DNA from: Sweltsa coloradensis
Taxonomy: Eukaryota > Arthropoda > Insecta > Plecoptera > Chloroperlidae
DNA: 64,000 nt
Direction of reading: 5' to 3'
Assembly (NCBI GenBank): GCA_024449915.1
Contig: JAMZAV010000052.1
Location: 186,001-250,000, forward strand
Each line of letters begins with the position of its first letter. Within the stretch, counting starts at the first letter, position 1. A program made the position numbers and the translations under genes. The notes beneath the pieces were generated by a model that was not told where the DNA came from, ran no database searches, and worked only from the letters and a program-made list of their open reading frames with translations. Of this stretch, positions 13,044-26,484 are shown piece after piece.

Positions 13044-13868
13044 CTAGTATTGGGTATAAATCCTCATTTCGCAAGTTGGCGCCTGCTGAACGGCGCATCA
13101 CTTATCACGCTCTAACTTTTATTCTATTCATTATTTGGACAATACTTAAATGAATAATATTTAGCAAACATATCATTCCTTGTAGTAGCGATTATTTCGA
13201 TTTTTTTGACAAAGTCGTAAGCTTGTTATAACAATTTACGCATCACCCAAGTGAAAATTATCAATGACTTAAGTTTTCTCATTAATTAATTTGACAAAAA
13301 ACTACTGATCGGATTTCGTCAAGAATTCTTTGTAAAAATGCATCAGACTTTTTAGACAAGAAATATTCTAACTTCTAGATAGAAAGTGCACTGAACGAAA
13401 ATTTACAGCATAGAGTAATATGCAGCGTGCACTTTTTCACGGCTCATCCGCACGTTCAAGAGCGCGTTTTTTAGATAAAAACACATACCCTGCATATTAC
13501 TCTATGCTGCAAAGTTTCGTTCAGTACACTTTCTATCTAGAAAGTTAGTTTATTTCTTGTCTAAACAGTCTGATGCATATTTTTAAAGAGGTCTTGTCGA
13601 AATCCGATCAGTAGTTTTTTGTCAAATAAATTATTGAGAAAACTTTAGTCATTGATAATTTTCACATGTTTGATGCGTACATTGTTATAACAAGCTAACG
13701 ACTGTGTCAAAAAAATCGAAATAATCGCTATTACAAAGAATGATATATTTGCTAAATAGTTTTCATTTACATATTGTCCAAATAATGAAAAGAATAAAGT
13801 TAGAGAGTAATAAGTGTTGCGCCGTGAAGCAGGCGTCAACTTGCGAAATGAGGATTTATACCAACTAG
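13044..13868. mobile_element. Foldback element: ~390-bp inverted arms, 825 bp overall
   Basis: The left arm (about 13044-13440) is the near-perfect reverse complement of the right arm (about 13475-13868), separated by a spacer of about 35 bp. Substitutions and small indels scatter along the arms. Both termini carry the same TATA-like block (GGTATAAATCCTCATTTCGC) reading inward. Just outside lie a palindromic E-box-like CACGTG (13037-13042) and a CRE-like TGACGTCA (13887-13894). No transposase or clear target duplication is seen. The class is unknown. Confidence 0.85.
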
Positions 13869-16800
13869 TTCCGCCATGTTGTCTTGTGACGTCAGGAGGC
13901 GGGTACAATTCAAGTCGTCAACAAAAGCAAAATGAAACAAATGCACGGTGCTTTTCTTCGTGTGCATTATGTCATGTACACAAACAACATAATTACCGTA
14001 TACGTCATGTGTTCTTATTGCTCCTTTACAGCACAATATTGCTGTATGTTCGTTCCTCTATATATATTATCCGTATTCCGTACCCAAGGATTATCACTCA
14101 GCGACAAATAAATTAGAAACAGGGGACGGACGACGTGTTTATATTTTGTGTCTCTAAAATCTTGTTATTTTCTCGGTTTAGAACCCATACATGAGCAACC
14201 GCAAGTCAACAGCCATATTGGATATGAAGTTGAAGTGTAGTTGTTTTATAAGGTAAAGTAAGTTTGTGTCCAGTTTTGTTATGTCGGTACCTGTACGTAA
14301 TCAACCTAATGGATTACCTATACCAATTTAATCACATTCACTTTCACTATTCTCTCGATCATGTGTTCTCCGTTACCAAGTATCGTGGCTCAAATGTATA
14401 TCCAAAAAAATATCCCCTACCATGGATTCGCAGTTAGTTCGTCAAAGGCCTTTAAAGAAACCAATTTCCCAATTTTGTTTTGGCATCACACAATAGTAAA
14501 CGCAATATTGACTTTTTAGTATTGGATGACCACTTCGAGTCCGGCGAACTAACCAGTTTTTCATTTACATGATTGTCAACCAGTTTTAATTGGATGGTCA
14601 GATCAAAAAATTATTAATACTTGGATGGATAAAATACGAAAAAAAGAAAAGAAATCAAAGCACTATCACCACTTTATCCGATTTGCATTTACACTTCCAC
14701 ATCATGCCACTGCAAGCCAGCACTATATAAATTAAAACCCCACTAAAACAAAATGTTTTTAAACGAGACAGATGTGCATTTCAATGTCACGACGACTTTT
14801 TCCACAACCTAAAAAAGAAGTCTCGCTAAAAATGAAAACAACCGTTCTGTAAATAGCTTTCCTCATTCGGTAATAGCAAAAGTTCATCCGGTTCCCACGT
14901 GGCATGCCCACCGTGACGCGCCGACATGTGCTCACATACGCCAGATGTTGGCGTCGACAACAAGCCGAAGCGCACTCGCTTGCACCGATATGGCGCACCG
15001 ATACACAGAACAGACATTTCCTGTTTGCTAGCAGTAGCAGGCTTGTAATACACATATGACAGTGAGATGTAATCTAAAAGTCGCGTTACCGGTAGTCAGG
15101 TGACGTTTATGCGGTAAGCTAAATGTCATTTGTTGAAATGAAATGCGTAACTGAAACTGTTCATTATCCACCGAGTAACCTTGTAAGCATACTCTATGAT
15201 ATCACATTTGTTATTGCAAATAGATGGCTTTTATTAAAAACAAAAATACTGGGCCTAGTGAATGATAGCGATTGTCGTAAAAGTTTGCCCCGAAAGGGGA
15301 TCGAACCAAGAACCTCCGGCTATGTCATCTTTCGGTAATGACAGCAACATGGCAGTCTCCTGTTTGATGTGTATCATAGCTCTCAACAATCACAATATAA
15401 AGCAGTTTAGTAAGAGTGTGTCTGAGGCCCAGATTGCTCAGTTGGTAGAGCATGGAGGTTCTGGGTTCGATCCCTAGTCGGACGACAATTGCTATAATTC
15501 ATTAGGGGCCTAAATAATGTCCTCAAAGCGGGCTTATGCTTAAACACGTTGTATTCAATAAAAAATACTAATAATGAATTAATTTACTCTATCGGCCTAT
15601 GCAGCTGGTATTTAAACCTAAACTAACTGCAGTAACTAGTTCAAATTATTATGCTTATTTCCAAACAAATAATTATTTACGTTTTGATTTATTAACCATT
15701 ATGCACAAATTGGTAGATTTCGGCACCACCTGTTCGTAACTTTTTCTAGATTTTGAATTTGCCAAACGAACTATCAATGTTGCAATTTGTTCAAAGTTAG
15801 AACCCTTACGTCAGATTCCCTCCTCTATTAATTTATTACACACAGTTACCCACCTCTTTGAAGCGGGCAAAAGCGCAAACAAGAACAACGTCAACCCTTT
15901 CATTTTACTTCACCTTCAGTCAACCTACATCATAACAGGATTTACAGTAAAACCGACGTGTCGACGTTGTAAATTGACTAATTGTTCATTAAAATTGCTT
16001 TGACGTTCGCTAAAATCCATCAAACGGTAATTTCCGTCGATTGACGGTTTCATAAAGAGCTCGCGACGGCTTCTGCGCCACAAATGAACTCATCTCTGCT
16101 AGGTATTGTACACGCCGACGGTTTAGTCCACCAGTACCACAAACATTTTCAACCATGGTTCACTCGGGTACATTGACTTGATCCTAATTGACAATGGCGT
16201 CTTCTAATTAAACGACATATTACTCAAGTGCATGTATTTTCATTTTATCATTTTAGTTCCTTGAGAATTGGTGCATGCAAGGAAGCCAAGTCATTTCTCA
16301 TATGCAACAAGGATGAAGAAAATATCAACTGTTTTCATATTGTTTCCATTTAATGACGGGTTCGCAAACCCATGTCGCTGACCGAACACTCGACATCGCA
16401 CCCCCCCCCCCCCCCCCCCGCCCCGCCGCCGCCACCACCACCTTGCGAGAATGTGTTGATTATTATTTGTGTGTAGTACCTCATTTGCTCAGTTTGTAGT
16501 TTGTACTTTTTTTGTCATTGTGTAAGTATTTTGTGATTTAGTAACATAAATCATTGATAAATATTCAACAGTATACATGCCTACGGACTGAACCCATAAA
16601 CAAGTAATAGTACAGATAATAGATTGAAGGGGGAGGGGTAATAGTTTTCGGCGATTTTCTACAATTTCCAATTGATTAGTATCGTTTGCCAAAAATCTAA
16701 TGTCATCTCATGAAGCTTGTGGTTCCCCAACTTTCTGGGTTCAAAGTAAATTCATTGTTATTATAACTAGACGTTCAATTCACTCCATGAGGTAAAAGAG

Positions 16801-17291
16801 AAAATACAAAATTCCGAAACTCGAGTTTAATCGTATATTTCATTGAAAGTAACTATCACGTCCGCCGCAGTAAATGAATACGCGTTAGCTAGGTTAGTGT
16901 GAGAGTGAGACTATTGAGCCGCAATCCACCCTACCTAGTCAATTACATCCCCTTCACCCCTCACAAATTACACGTTGCGAGATGTTCAGCTCAAGCCAGT
17001 GTGAATTACTAGACCATAACGGGTTCCGATAGAAGCTTTACATACGCCGGACGGATTGAAGGGCACTCCCCCCCCTGCACTTTCAACCAAATGTGCAACT
17101 GAACTATACTATACCCTTCCATGTGGTCGTTCGCCAACGCAAGTACTGCACTTGGCATATAATTCTTGACAGTTCATGTTTTCATAAATCTAAAATGCCT
17201 TCCGGGAGTTTTAAATGTGTACGGTGTACCTGCTTATACTTTGTTGTTGACAGTGACATCTAAATTTGTGTCATTTGTCAGTTCTCAACTT
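13869..17291. other. Non-coding stretch
   Basis: No supported gene. It contains the S1 SINE at 15429-15575, a tRNA-like fragment on the minus strand at 15280-15325 and a long C homopolymer near 16400-16420. Short overlapping open frames at 14759-15055 and elsewhere have no domain or codon pattern that singles them out. Confidence 0.45.
15429..15575 (+). repeat. tRNA-derived SINE (family S1)
   Basis: The head resembles a tRNA lacking its anticodon arm: an A-box region 'gctcagttggtagagcatg' runs straight into a B-box 'gggttcgatccc'. It is followed by an unrelated body containing 'tcaaagcgggcttatgctta', which recurs in reverse orientation at about 23120-23215. The missing anticodon arm rules out a functional tRNA. 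Confidence 0.8.
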
Positions 17292-17695
17292 CAGTGGAGT
17301 AGGGACCAGGGGGGCAGGGGGGCAAAGCTAACATGAGTTAATTAATCCCAAAATCTCCGTAGTTAATATTCACATACACTTATACAAATTTGACAAGTCA
17401 CTTTGGTAGAACAAATATGTTTGCCTGTATGCTATCGTCATAACATCAAAATTTAGGTTCAAATTTACTAAAAATGAGCCACTTCACGTTCATTTTTTTA
17501 AGTTTTTAGATCACAGATAGTTGCTGTAAAACATCGTTACGAGTCCGAGTGCAGTTAAAACATGACGAAATAACTGTAGTATGGTGAAAAAAAATCGTCT
17601 TCGGTTCTTGGGGCTTTGCCCCAGACCCCAGCTGCCACACACAAGATCTGCTAATGAATTTGACCCCCAACTTTCAAAATGTTCCTACGCGCCTG
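17292..17695. mobile_element. hAT-like MITE, 404 bp, exact 8-bp TSD
   Basis: Degenerate ends of the CAGTGGCG group: CAGTGGAGTAGG on the left and CCTACGCGCCTG on the right. The 8-bp flanks are identical (CTCAACTT at 17284-17291 and 17696-17703), which fixes the boundaries despite terminus decay. Internal G-rich sequence ('ggggctttgccccagacccc') resembles that of other hAT-like elements in the window. No ORF. Confidence 0.85.
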
Positions 17696-20304
17696 CTCAA
17701 CTTTAAAACTATGATTTTTTTGGCAGCGATGAAGTGCATTACGTAAGTTTTGTTTGTGAGCAGGCTACTCATAACAGAGTAGGCATATTTGTAGAATGTT
17801 AACATTTATTTTTTACTGTTAATTTGATTGTGAGTTGATAGCAGTGAATTTTTCTTGGTTTATTTTTTTACGAACGTTCATGAGTGGTGCATGTTTGTTG
17901 CCATAAATCGGCGCAAGCACAGTTGGTACAACACGAAATTGTTGAGGTATTTATACCTGTGTGTACAGTTACTGGCAGTGCTGCACTTAGTGCAAAGGAG
18001 AGTGATTTCCTTGGCCCCTGAGGGCCCTACCCAAGGAAAGTGTAATGTACCTGTTTGAGACAGCCGGCCGGACGGCGTCGAACCTAAGCCTTAGCGACGC
18101 CTGAGTCTCGCCCAGTGGATCGTAAAGATGCCGAGCGTCGTTCTTGTGAGATCTACACCAACTTATATCGAAACATCCCCAAAGTCTTTGCGTCTCACTG
18201 ACGACCGTGTTCCTGGGCAGAAGAGGACGCGACTTTGAATCTCGCTTCCTCCACAGCATCATGTCATGTACCACACACTAGATGAACTCCCTGAAAGAGA
18301 CGCCTGTCACGGGAACACACGCACGCACACGCACACACGTCTTCACCGACGGGAAACACTAGTCTGTCTGTCTCCACCAGATCCGCATTACACTAAATAC
18401 GTCGCTCAGAGTTCTCCCCTCCAGGTCTTCGACGACCAAACATTCACACATGTGTTTTGGTACCCTCGGGAGACGACATCATAGACCCGACGCTCGCACG
18501 ACCTTGGACATTGATGTATTTACATAGGTAACATTCGAAGTTCCTTCCGGCAGGTCTTATCTGGCCAATTTTAGATTGAAGATTATTACCTTGACTTGAC
18601 TATACTATAATGTAAAAAAATATTTACACAAAATTATCAGAGAACATGATAAAAATTGTGCAAAAAAACACAACAGTCGATGGATTAAATGGAGAAGACT
18701 TTACAAGGTAATAGTGTACGTAAAATTTTGTATATAACTCGTCGAGTATTATAGTAAGTTGTTTGTTTTTAGAATTTTAACAACATTCGGTCTTGCAAGC
18801 GTCGGCCAGCAATCTACATTTATAAATACTAAATAGACCTCATAATGATAGTTTCTAAAGTTGACGAATTACGTAAACATAGTAAATTCTAGCTCCTGAA
18901 GTCTATTCTTTGAATGAGGATGGTGTAAGGGTGTAACCTTCAACTTAAAATACATCGTGAGAAAATAAGTTGGGCAGGAAATGGCCAACGAAATGACGGG
19001 TGGTTTCCTTCAAGGGGTCTCGGTTCTGTAGCAAGGGTGGGCGTGGCGGCGTCACGACCCAGCCCACTTGTAAAGAAAATGTGAGTCTTGAGTCTCCACA
19101 CTCCACTTAGTAAATGCATATTATTATAACATTCATCGTCAGGTTTTCAATACGTATGGTTTCAAACGGTTTTCCTTTCTTTGATCGTTCTTCTAACAGG
19201 ATTTTCGTTTCTCCACGATTTTTTTACCTATTTTCAGAACAGTTTCAAATACACTGCTGTAGTACTTTTTGTCACATTGATACATTTGCATAGTACCGAT
19301 TTTACTTGTTAATATATTTGCTACGAAGTGCACAAATAAATAATTTTCTATGTAGGGTTGTAAAGCATAAAGCAAAATTTCATAATTTAAATTTATCACT
19401 TAGATTCCGACGACGCCCGACAAAATTCAAGTTCCGACTGTACAATACAAGCCAATACATTACTCAATTCAATACAGCACAGCAGCACATGCACACTTAA
19501 CAATGTTCTCCACGTGTTATTCTAGCAACAAGACAATACTTACTGTGAAGCGACGCGCGATGCATTGGAAAGTTACATCGCCCTTGTGAATACACATTAT
19601 GGGCCAGTAACGTGTAGCAGTCTAGCTGGACTAGCTACATCTAGAGCTACTGGAGCAGTGGCCTTCCACTTTTTATATTTTTGTTGTTTCCCTTCAAATC
19701 ACTTTTTTCTATAGACGGTAAGATTTCCTATCAAATGTCTCAACCTCGGTACTATTTTGATAAGATATTTAATTGAAATTCAAATAAATACCAGTTTGTA
19801 CCGTATAGATTATTATAATACATTTATAAAATATGTTTTCTACTTGCTTTGCTCTTGTACTACAATGTACATAATTTAAGTGAATGACATTTATATATTT
19901 TTTTTTAATTTGTCAAATATTGATATATCTTGGCCGTATCAAGTTGATGTATATTATATTGTAATTTTCAGACTAACTCAATTTTATAGAAATGAAGTAA
20001 ATGTAAATGAGCAGAAGTAATGCCCTGTAACATTCCTGTAGTAACGTAGAATAGGGGTGCATTCGCAACCGGACCTTGGGTTGGGCCCTCAACCTCACAA
20101 AAAGGACTTACATTTATCAGATAATTTTTCCACACAACAAATGTAAAATTCTATATGAAGGATACATTATTTTGTAAATTGTTATAAAGTGACTTGAATA
20201 GTAAAAATTCTGGTCAATTGTTAAAAATGACGGTAATTTGTATGCCTTGAATCGTATTTTCAGCCACAAAACTTGAGACAAGTTTCCAAACAGATTTGCC
20301 TTCG

Positions 20305-20361
20305 GTGATTGGTAAGGTGCCCTACGGCCCATGTGATTGGTAAGGTGCCCCATGGGCCCAT
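20305..20361. repeat. 28-bp tandem duplication
   Basis: The unit beginning 'gtgattggtaaggtgccc' and ending 'ggcccat' occurs twice head to tail (20305-20332 and 20333-20361) with minor differences. Confidence 0.85.
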
Positions 20362-21997
20362 TGAGTATCCATGCACCGGATTGCATGTTTCACTGCGTCT
20401 CGGATGCACTTTTGTCTCGTGTTTCGATGGGATTCAGATGATTTATTTATTAAATGTCTATCCTATTCAGTTGTAAAAGTGCAGAAAATAGCACTTGCTG
20501 CATGGTCTCCGAGGTCTACATTCATTTACAATATTGTCACGTCTAGAGTTTTTTTTCTACTCGTGTATGTGATACGTTGAGGACAATTTAAGAAATATAA
20601 TACATTTATAATGAATCAAGTTACATTTCATGCGTTGCAAAGCTGGACATTTTCGCCTTGACCTTTCGTGTAGGTGGCTATATGGGCATGTGCCTGTTGC
20701 GTCATGGGACAAGTGAACTACATTAAATTACTACCACTTGGCACGAAAAAGCTTCTTTATTTTATGCCTTTCCAAATCTAAACACCCGCGTTTTGGGTAG
20801 TTTGATGATTTTTTTTAGATGCTTTGGGTCTTCAACTTCAAAATACGTAATTGATTATGATTTGGTTACATATATATATAATTATTTGAGTTCATGTTAA
20901 TTGTTAATACAATGTACAGTTTGTTTGTTTATCTATGGTCATGTTTTAAATTTAATACTTTCAACTGCACAAAGTATTCCAGGGATTGGTATAAAATTAA
21001 AGCGAAACTACTGATACTATAAAGCACTGCACTGTTCTATACTGGTTCGATACCTCGTTCGATACCTTTGTTCTTGACGTGTTTTTAATTTCTAGCACCA
21101 CAGACATTTCGCCAAGTTATTTTGTAATCGTATTTGGATATTTACGAATTCAATTCGAATGATTTATAAGTGGGCATACGTGACAGTTAAATACGAATTG
21201 TTTTACGTTACATTTAATTGTGACTATTGATCCAGACGTACAATCAAAAAAAAAACAATTGTATCCGTTATTTAGTTTAGGAGTCACAGTAGGGTGAACA
21301 ATAATTTTGACGTATAGATCAGTAGATAATGTACCGCAGATTTTTACAAACATCCCTTCCCTCACCTAACTCTCCCCCAACCTAATAAGGGCTAATCACG
21401 CAGGCATGCCACTATTAATTGCTGTAACGGTTTAATACAGTGACGTCACAAAAATAAAAAGGTTCTCTATTGACACAAGCCAAGTAGCGAGACGCGAGTG
21501 CAAACTGCAGAGGCTGGTCATGTAATGAGAGAGTACTAGTCTATAAACGTTTGGCTTGTTGTGGCTATGGCAATGCCATTGTGAGTCCTGCACGTAGAAA
21601 AAGCCCCTACGATTTGTTTGGCTTTCTATTATCAACAATACACGATAACAAAGGGTTTTCATACAGGGCGTAGGTCGTTTGTTGCAAACGTTGCTTATAC
21701 AGCCAGCCATGTGTTTAGCAACGCTGTAATATAGCTACTGTTCTGTTACATCATTCGAACAATGGTTTTGGATTTTCATTGAAAAAGCTCTACTGATAAT
21801 AATTTGTCGCAATACCGAAATTATTTCTTGTTTGTTTGTTTGTATTCAGTGTAGCGTGTAACTCTGAAGACTTGTATTACACAACGACCCTAGGTTAAAT
21901 CATAGTCTAATAGTATAATAATAATAATTAATAATGGGAAATACTGATCTCAATATTCTGTAACCGAGCAAAAGAGCTCAAAACTTGAATAAAACAA

Positions 21998-22021
21998 CAA
22001 TACAATACAATACAATACAAT
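21998..22021. repeat. (CAATA)n microsatellite
   Basis: Pentanucleotide CAATA repeated about five times after an A-rich segment. It could be the 3' tail of a SINE, but no tRNA-like head is obvious upstream. Confidence 0.8.
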
Positions 22022-23119
22022 ATAAGAAATTAATCATTATTTTATTACTATGATAATACAATAATACATCATTATTTAGCGAAAAACATCAAACACAAAA
22101 CAATCGTATGAATCCCACCCTTACTAAACCCGTCCAAAGGGCTTGTTAGAAAGAAACACGTGGAATTAAAAGGTGCAAGATGCAAGCAGAGCAGCTTCAT
22201 TGATGATTGATTGATGATACGTTAATAATGAATATGTACAAATAACTCGCTGTTCGTCCAAAAGTGATATATGATTGTATACTTTTACATACACATTTAG
22301 GATCTATACAAAGTACAAAAGATGCATAAGTTATGAAAGTTTATACGTTCGTAAGTTGCTACAGATACAAAACGTAGTACACCAAACAAAATGCGCTATA
22401 TCAAAGTAACGGTTTCTCACAATATTCAACCCGCAATACTTTTGTAATTCTACACAAATGTAAATTAATAATCTTAAAACATGGAATGATATAATGTAAC
22501 GATTCTACACACTCATACTTACTCCATGTTGTGTACCTTTTCGCAGTGATATAACTTATTACTTTTTGGTAAGGATGAGCTCTGAAGCGTTCCCATCATT
22601 TTTATCTGGTGTGACTCTTGATTAACTATGTTTTTATGGTGTTTGCCGTTTGGAATGTGTGAATGTGAAAAAACAATGAACAAACTATCAGATGTCAGGA
22701 TTGCCTGAGGAGGGATTCGAGATCGTATCTTACCGATATAAAAAGCTGCCTCTGTCGGTGGATTTCGTAATTTCAGCTGCGAATCAATGAGTAGTGTACT
22801 TAGCGTACACACACAGCCCGCACTTGGCCACGGAGACAAGGGTTGAATATTTATGGTGTAGCGGTTTCTACCACCATAATCCCCTAAATGCCACCCTTGT
22901 TAATTATTTAAGAGAATGTAGGTGGTTATACGCACCCACGCAAGGCTCAACTACCATCCTACCTAGGCCTGCACACTTTAGTACATACACTGTATCTAAC
23001 AGTACAAGCATCATATTCACATTAGCTGGCGACTAAAAGTACACAAAAAGTAAGGTCTTGGAAGATTGGCAATTGTCGAGTCACAACTCTCAAATAAAAA
23101 ATTATTTTTACTTCTGATC

Positions 23120-23215
23120 TTCTATTATTGTTTTTATTAATATATGGTTTTTAAGCATAAGCCCGCTTTAAGGACATAGTTATTGATTCAAAGCAATTGT
23201 CGAAGTTATTAATCT
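23120..23215 (-). repeat. S1 SINE body, reverse orientation
   Basis: The segment 'aagcataagcccgctttaaggaca' is the reverse complement of the body of the SINE at 15429-15575. The tRNA-like head is not evident here, so the copy is probably truncated. Confidence 0.65.
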
Positions 23216-23312
23216 TCACCCTCTTTGATTCACGTAGGCCAATACACATCTTACCCTCCGCTTCCACAGTATCAAGCAAGGTATGTGTGCTGGATGGCAG
23301 TTCACTTCTCTG

Positions 23313-23942
23313 CAGTGGCGGATACAGGGGGGCGGTGGGGCGATCGCCCCCCCGCATGATTCTTTAAAAATTAAACAAAAGATGATTTTATTGTGCACGC
23401 ACCAAATGCACTCTAAAAACCTGATTTTCAAAATTTTCGCCTGGGGCGCTATTTATTTAAAACTCCCAATAAAAACCAACTTTCCTTTATGTTGTCAGAA
23501 ATAATCAGTTTGCCTCTGAAATGTGTCTGCATATTCAGTGTACTTCGATTTATTTAGTTGTCCTTCTATGTGAATCGTTTTTAACTAAATAGGATAGACG
23601 TTTAATAAATAAATAAAATGATGAAAATAAGATCAAACGTTTATAATAATGTTGCAATCTAGGTCAATGCTGTAAATTGTAAGCTCGACATGACGACAAA
23701 ACAAATTGGTGCACACAAACTACATTGTTTCCATATTGCATTCCGCCCACCACTTTTTTCTAAAACGCACCAAATGCACTCTAAAAACCTGATTTTCAAA
23801 ATTTGAGCCTGCGGCGCAATTAATGGGAGGCTCCGCCCCCCATACCCCCCGTGCGTCCGCGCTTAGTCCCTTTCCCACGACTGTACATGCACACGCAAAT
23901 CGCCCCCCCCCCCCCCATGATTATGTCCTAGATCCGCCACTG
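23313..23942. mobile_element. hAT-like non-autonomous element, 630 bp, exact 8-bp TSD
   Basis: Inverted ends CAGTGGCGGAT and ATCCGCCACTG. The target duplication CTTCTCTG is exact on both sides (23305-23312 and 23943-23950). An internal segment 'caccaaatgcactctaaaaacctga' occurs twice (about 23400 and 23768), a partial internal duplication. Poly-C/G runs lie near both termini. No transposase coding. Confidence 0.9.
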
Positions 23943-23950
23943 CTTCTCTG

Positions 23951-25550
23951 TTGTCTGCGAAGACAAAGTATTTTCAATTTCTAAGAACAATAGGTTGATC
24001 ACAAAACGTGAAGAACACCGGATGAATCTCTGATTGAGGGTCGTTGTCAGCTCTGAAGACAATACTATTGTGTGTGTGTTCATGAGTCGTCGTCTTGGCA
24101 AGATCCACTATACTCGACAGAACGACCATGTGATTGGTAGCTACTATACGGAATACGGATGGTGTGTTTTTCTACTCGAAGTTACTACAATGTCACCTCG
24201 TTGGAAACCAGAAATCAGTAAATTACTATCGTATTAATTAATTAACAAAAATGTTTTGTGTGCAAACAATGGTTCACGATCACACACAGAGCCAAGAAAA
24301 AATAAGCATTGGTTATACCAAGTAAGTGCATGCTGAGTCCTTATGACGAGAAGTATAGGACTACCTCAGTCTAAAATATACACAAGCTAGCCGACTGATT
24401 GAGGGATCCAAGAGATGACCAACTAAAAGTTTTGCACACGATTTTAATTTTTAATTTTTTATAATATTATTAATATATATACCTTGTGAACATTGAATAT
24501 ATCCTGCACAAAAATAATTAAACACAATCATGTGTGCTTTAAATTTTGCTCCTTTTTCTACTCAACATTGGAGTTTTAGAAAACTTTTCGAGATCGATAT
24601 ATATTACCACAAAGGAGCCATATTCACTAAGAAAGCAAAACGTAAACGTCGCTGTATTAAAACGTTACCTCACAATTATTGTTATTGTCAAAATGGCGAT
24701 CACACGTGCGAGAGCGTCGAAAAGTCAAGTTTTTTTATAGTTAGTGACTGATGAGTGATTACTCACGCAGAAAGTGCTCGAACGACGCTCGGTCTGTAAA
24801 AAATGTGTGGCATTCCGATCGCTTTATTGGATTTGGACTGGTCTTCGATCGGAAGAAACTAAAGTGAACAAACAACCCCTTTTTGCAAGTAAACCATCAC
24901 GCTTTGATCTGATCGATGATCTTTGGTAACGGTAGTCGTCGAGATAAGGTTTTGATTTTTTGTCAGACAAGCCAAACTAATTAATTATCTTTCAATCGAT
25001 CAAGATTAAATTGCCATCAATTTTATAGCAGTCATTATGCCGAAAATCGTTATTAAAAAGATGTACATCGATCATTTTTAGAATGTATAGGCGTTACGGT
25101 ACGAGGTCGCTTAAGGATTTGATCTAAAAGCCAATAAATCACGTCTTTATCCGAACATTTAGCTACCATGATATGTTGTTTGGGTGTGTACACTGTACAG
25201 TTATGCAGCACAGTGAGAAAATAATCGGAGATTCTGAGCACGTTTGAACGAAAATAGCTTTGTTTTGTATTTTGTAATCAAAAACGAGTATTATAAATAA
25301 ACGAGAATTTAAATAGCAAATGGCATATCTGACATTTTCGGTTCTAACTTTCACTATTGCACTGCACATGGCACCCGTGAAGTTTGTTGTGCAGCATAAT
25401 ACCACAAGTCAACTTGAACTCCGTGGACAACGCCGGCATGTCGCCCCCCCCCCCCCCTCGCACGACGTGTAGAACACGACGTTTCGGAGTCGGGAATGGA
25501 GAGAGTTATAATATGAAGTTATACGTATGAAAAGTACGAATCGCATTGAG
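23951..25550. other. Non-coding stretch
   Basis: No supported coding region. Two overlapping frames at about 24530-24750 are open in different phases, which argues against either being real. A C homopolymer lies at 25444-25457. Confidence 0.5.
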
Positions 25551-25735
25551 CAAGCTGGGACTGCCACAAGCTGGGGGCTGACTACAAGCTGGGGACTGCC
25601 ACAAGCTGGGGGCTGAGCACTACAAGCTGGGGGCTGCTACAAGCTGGGGGCTGCTGCAAGCTGGGGGCTGTTACAAGCTGGGGGCTGAGCACTACAAGCT
25701 GGGGACTGCTACAAGCTGGGGACTGCTACAAGATG
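25551..25735. repeat. Minisatellite based on CAAGCTGGGGGCTG
   Basis: About eleven imperfect copies of a 15- to 21-bp unit built on 'acaagctggg(g/a)(g/a)ctg', with spacers alternating between CTA/GCCA-type and GAGCACTA-type triplets. The mix of two unit lengths suggests a higher-order repeat. Confidence 0.9.
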
Positions 25736-26114
25736 GACATAGAAACACAGTCGGGCATGCGATTGATTACGCCTATGTATATGGACTACAGTGGGGGCTC
25801 GGCCATAGTTTTTGTTTTTACACATTACACGGAAAATATTTATTTTCATACATGCAAATTGGTAATGAATGGTATGGCTATTAATTTAAGTTTTCTAAAA
25901 CAACATGAAATTTGTCGTTTCCGGGCATGTAGAATAGAATGGGTTGCTGTAGGGCTGTAGCTGAACAAGAAATAATTTCTACATACGTTCATTGTAATTA
26001 TTTTCGGCACAATATGAACGAAATTAGTATCATTTTTTCGAGTACGTGGCATTTAGTACTTACACTTGCCCATCATTTATAACAAGTACCGACAATTACT
26101 AAGTAGTTCGTAAG

Positions 26115-26484
26115 CAGTGGCGTAACTACGGGGGAGAAGGGGGATCGACCGCAGCCATCAATTTAATCAGCGGGGGGCGAGGGGGGGCACAATTTTGTGG
26201 CAAGATTTTGTAAACTGACAATAACACTGACAATATTTACAAGTTTATAAATTAATAAAATTATAGACGAAATCACGCTAAAAACTAGAAAAATACCTCC
26301 ATTTGTATTGTAAAATTTTTAAAAAATCTGGGGCTATGCGCCTGAGACCCGCACTGGCTGGGGTGCATCCCCCCCCCCCCTAAGATCCCCCATTGCACCT
26401 GGTTGTTTTGATTTGGGGTTAAAAAAATGCCCCCCCCCCCCACCACAAAAAAAAAAAAAAAAAAACAGACTATTTACGCCACTG
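26115..26484. mobile_element. hAT-like MITE, 370 bp, TSD not matched
   Basis: Inverted termini CAGTGGCGTAACTACG and TTTACGCCACTG, as in the element at 2732-3937. The internal 'ctggggctatgcgcc(t)gagacccgcact' segment is shared with the element at 61882-62530. Flanking octamers (TTCGTAAG and TCAATATA) do not match, so an end may have been lost or rearranged. Several long C and A homopolymers are present. Confidence 0.7.

Larger units (their letters stand above)
17704..23119. other. Non-coding stretch with minor repeats
   Basis: No gene supported. It contains a GC-richer patch at about 18040-18280 that may be a SINE, an (AC)-rich run at 18320-18345, a 28-bp tandem pair at 20305-20361 and a CAATA run at 21998-22021. 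The minus-strand frame at 22519-22839 (106 residues) is open but unrecognised. Confidence 0.45.

Noticed and set aside
13645..14116. Open frames on both strands at the right side of the foldback
   Set aside because: They overlap inverted-repeat sequence and have no domain; the left arm does not preserve the same frame.
15429..15486. Possible tRNA gene on the plus strand
   Set aside because: The anticodon arm is missing and the body recurs elsewhere with different flanks; it is a SINE head.
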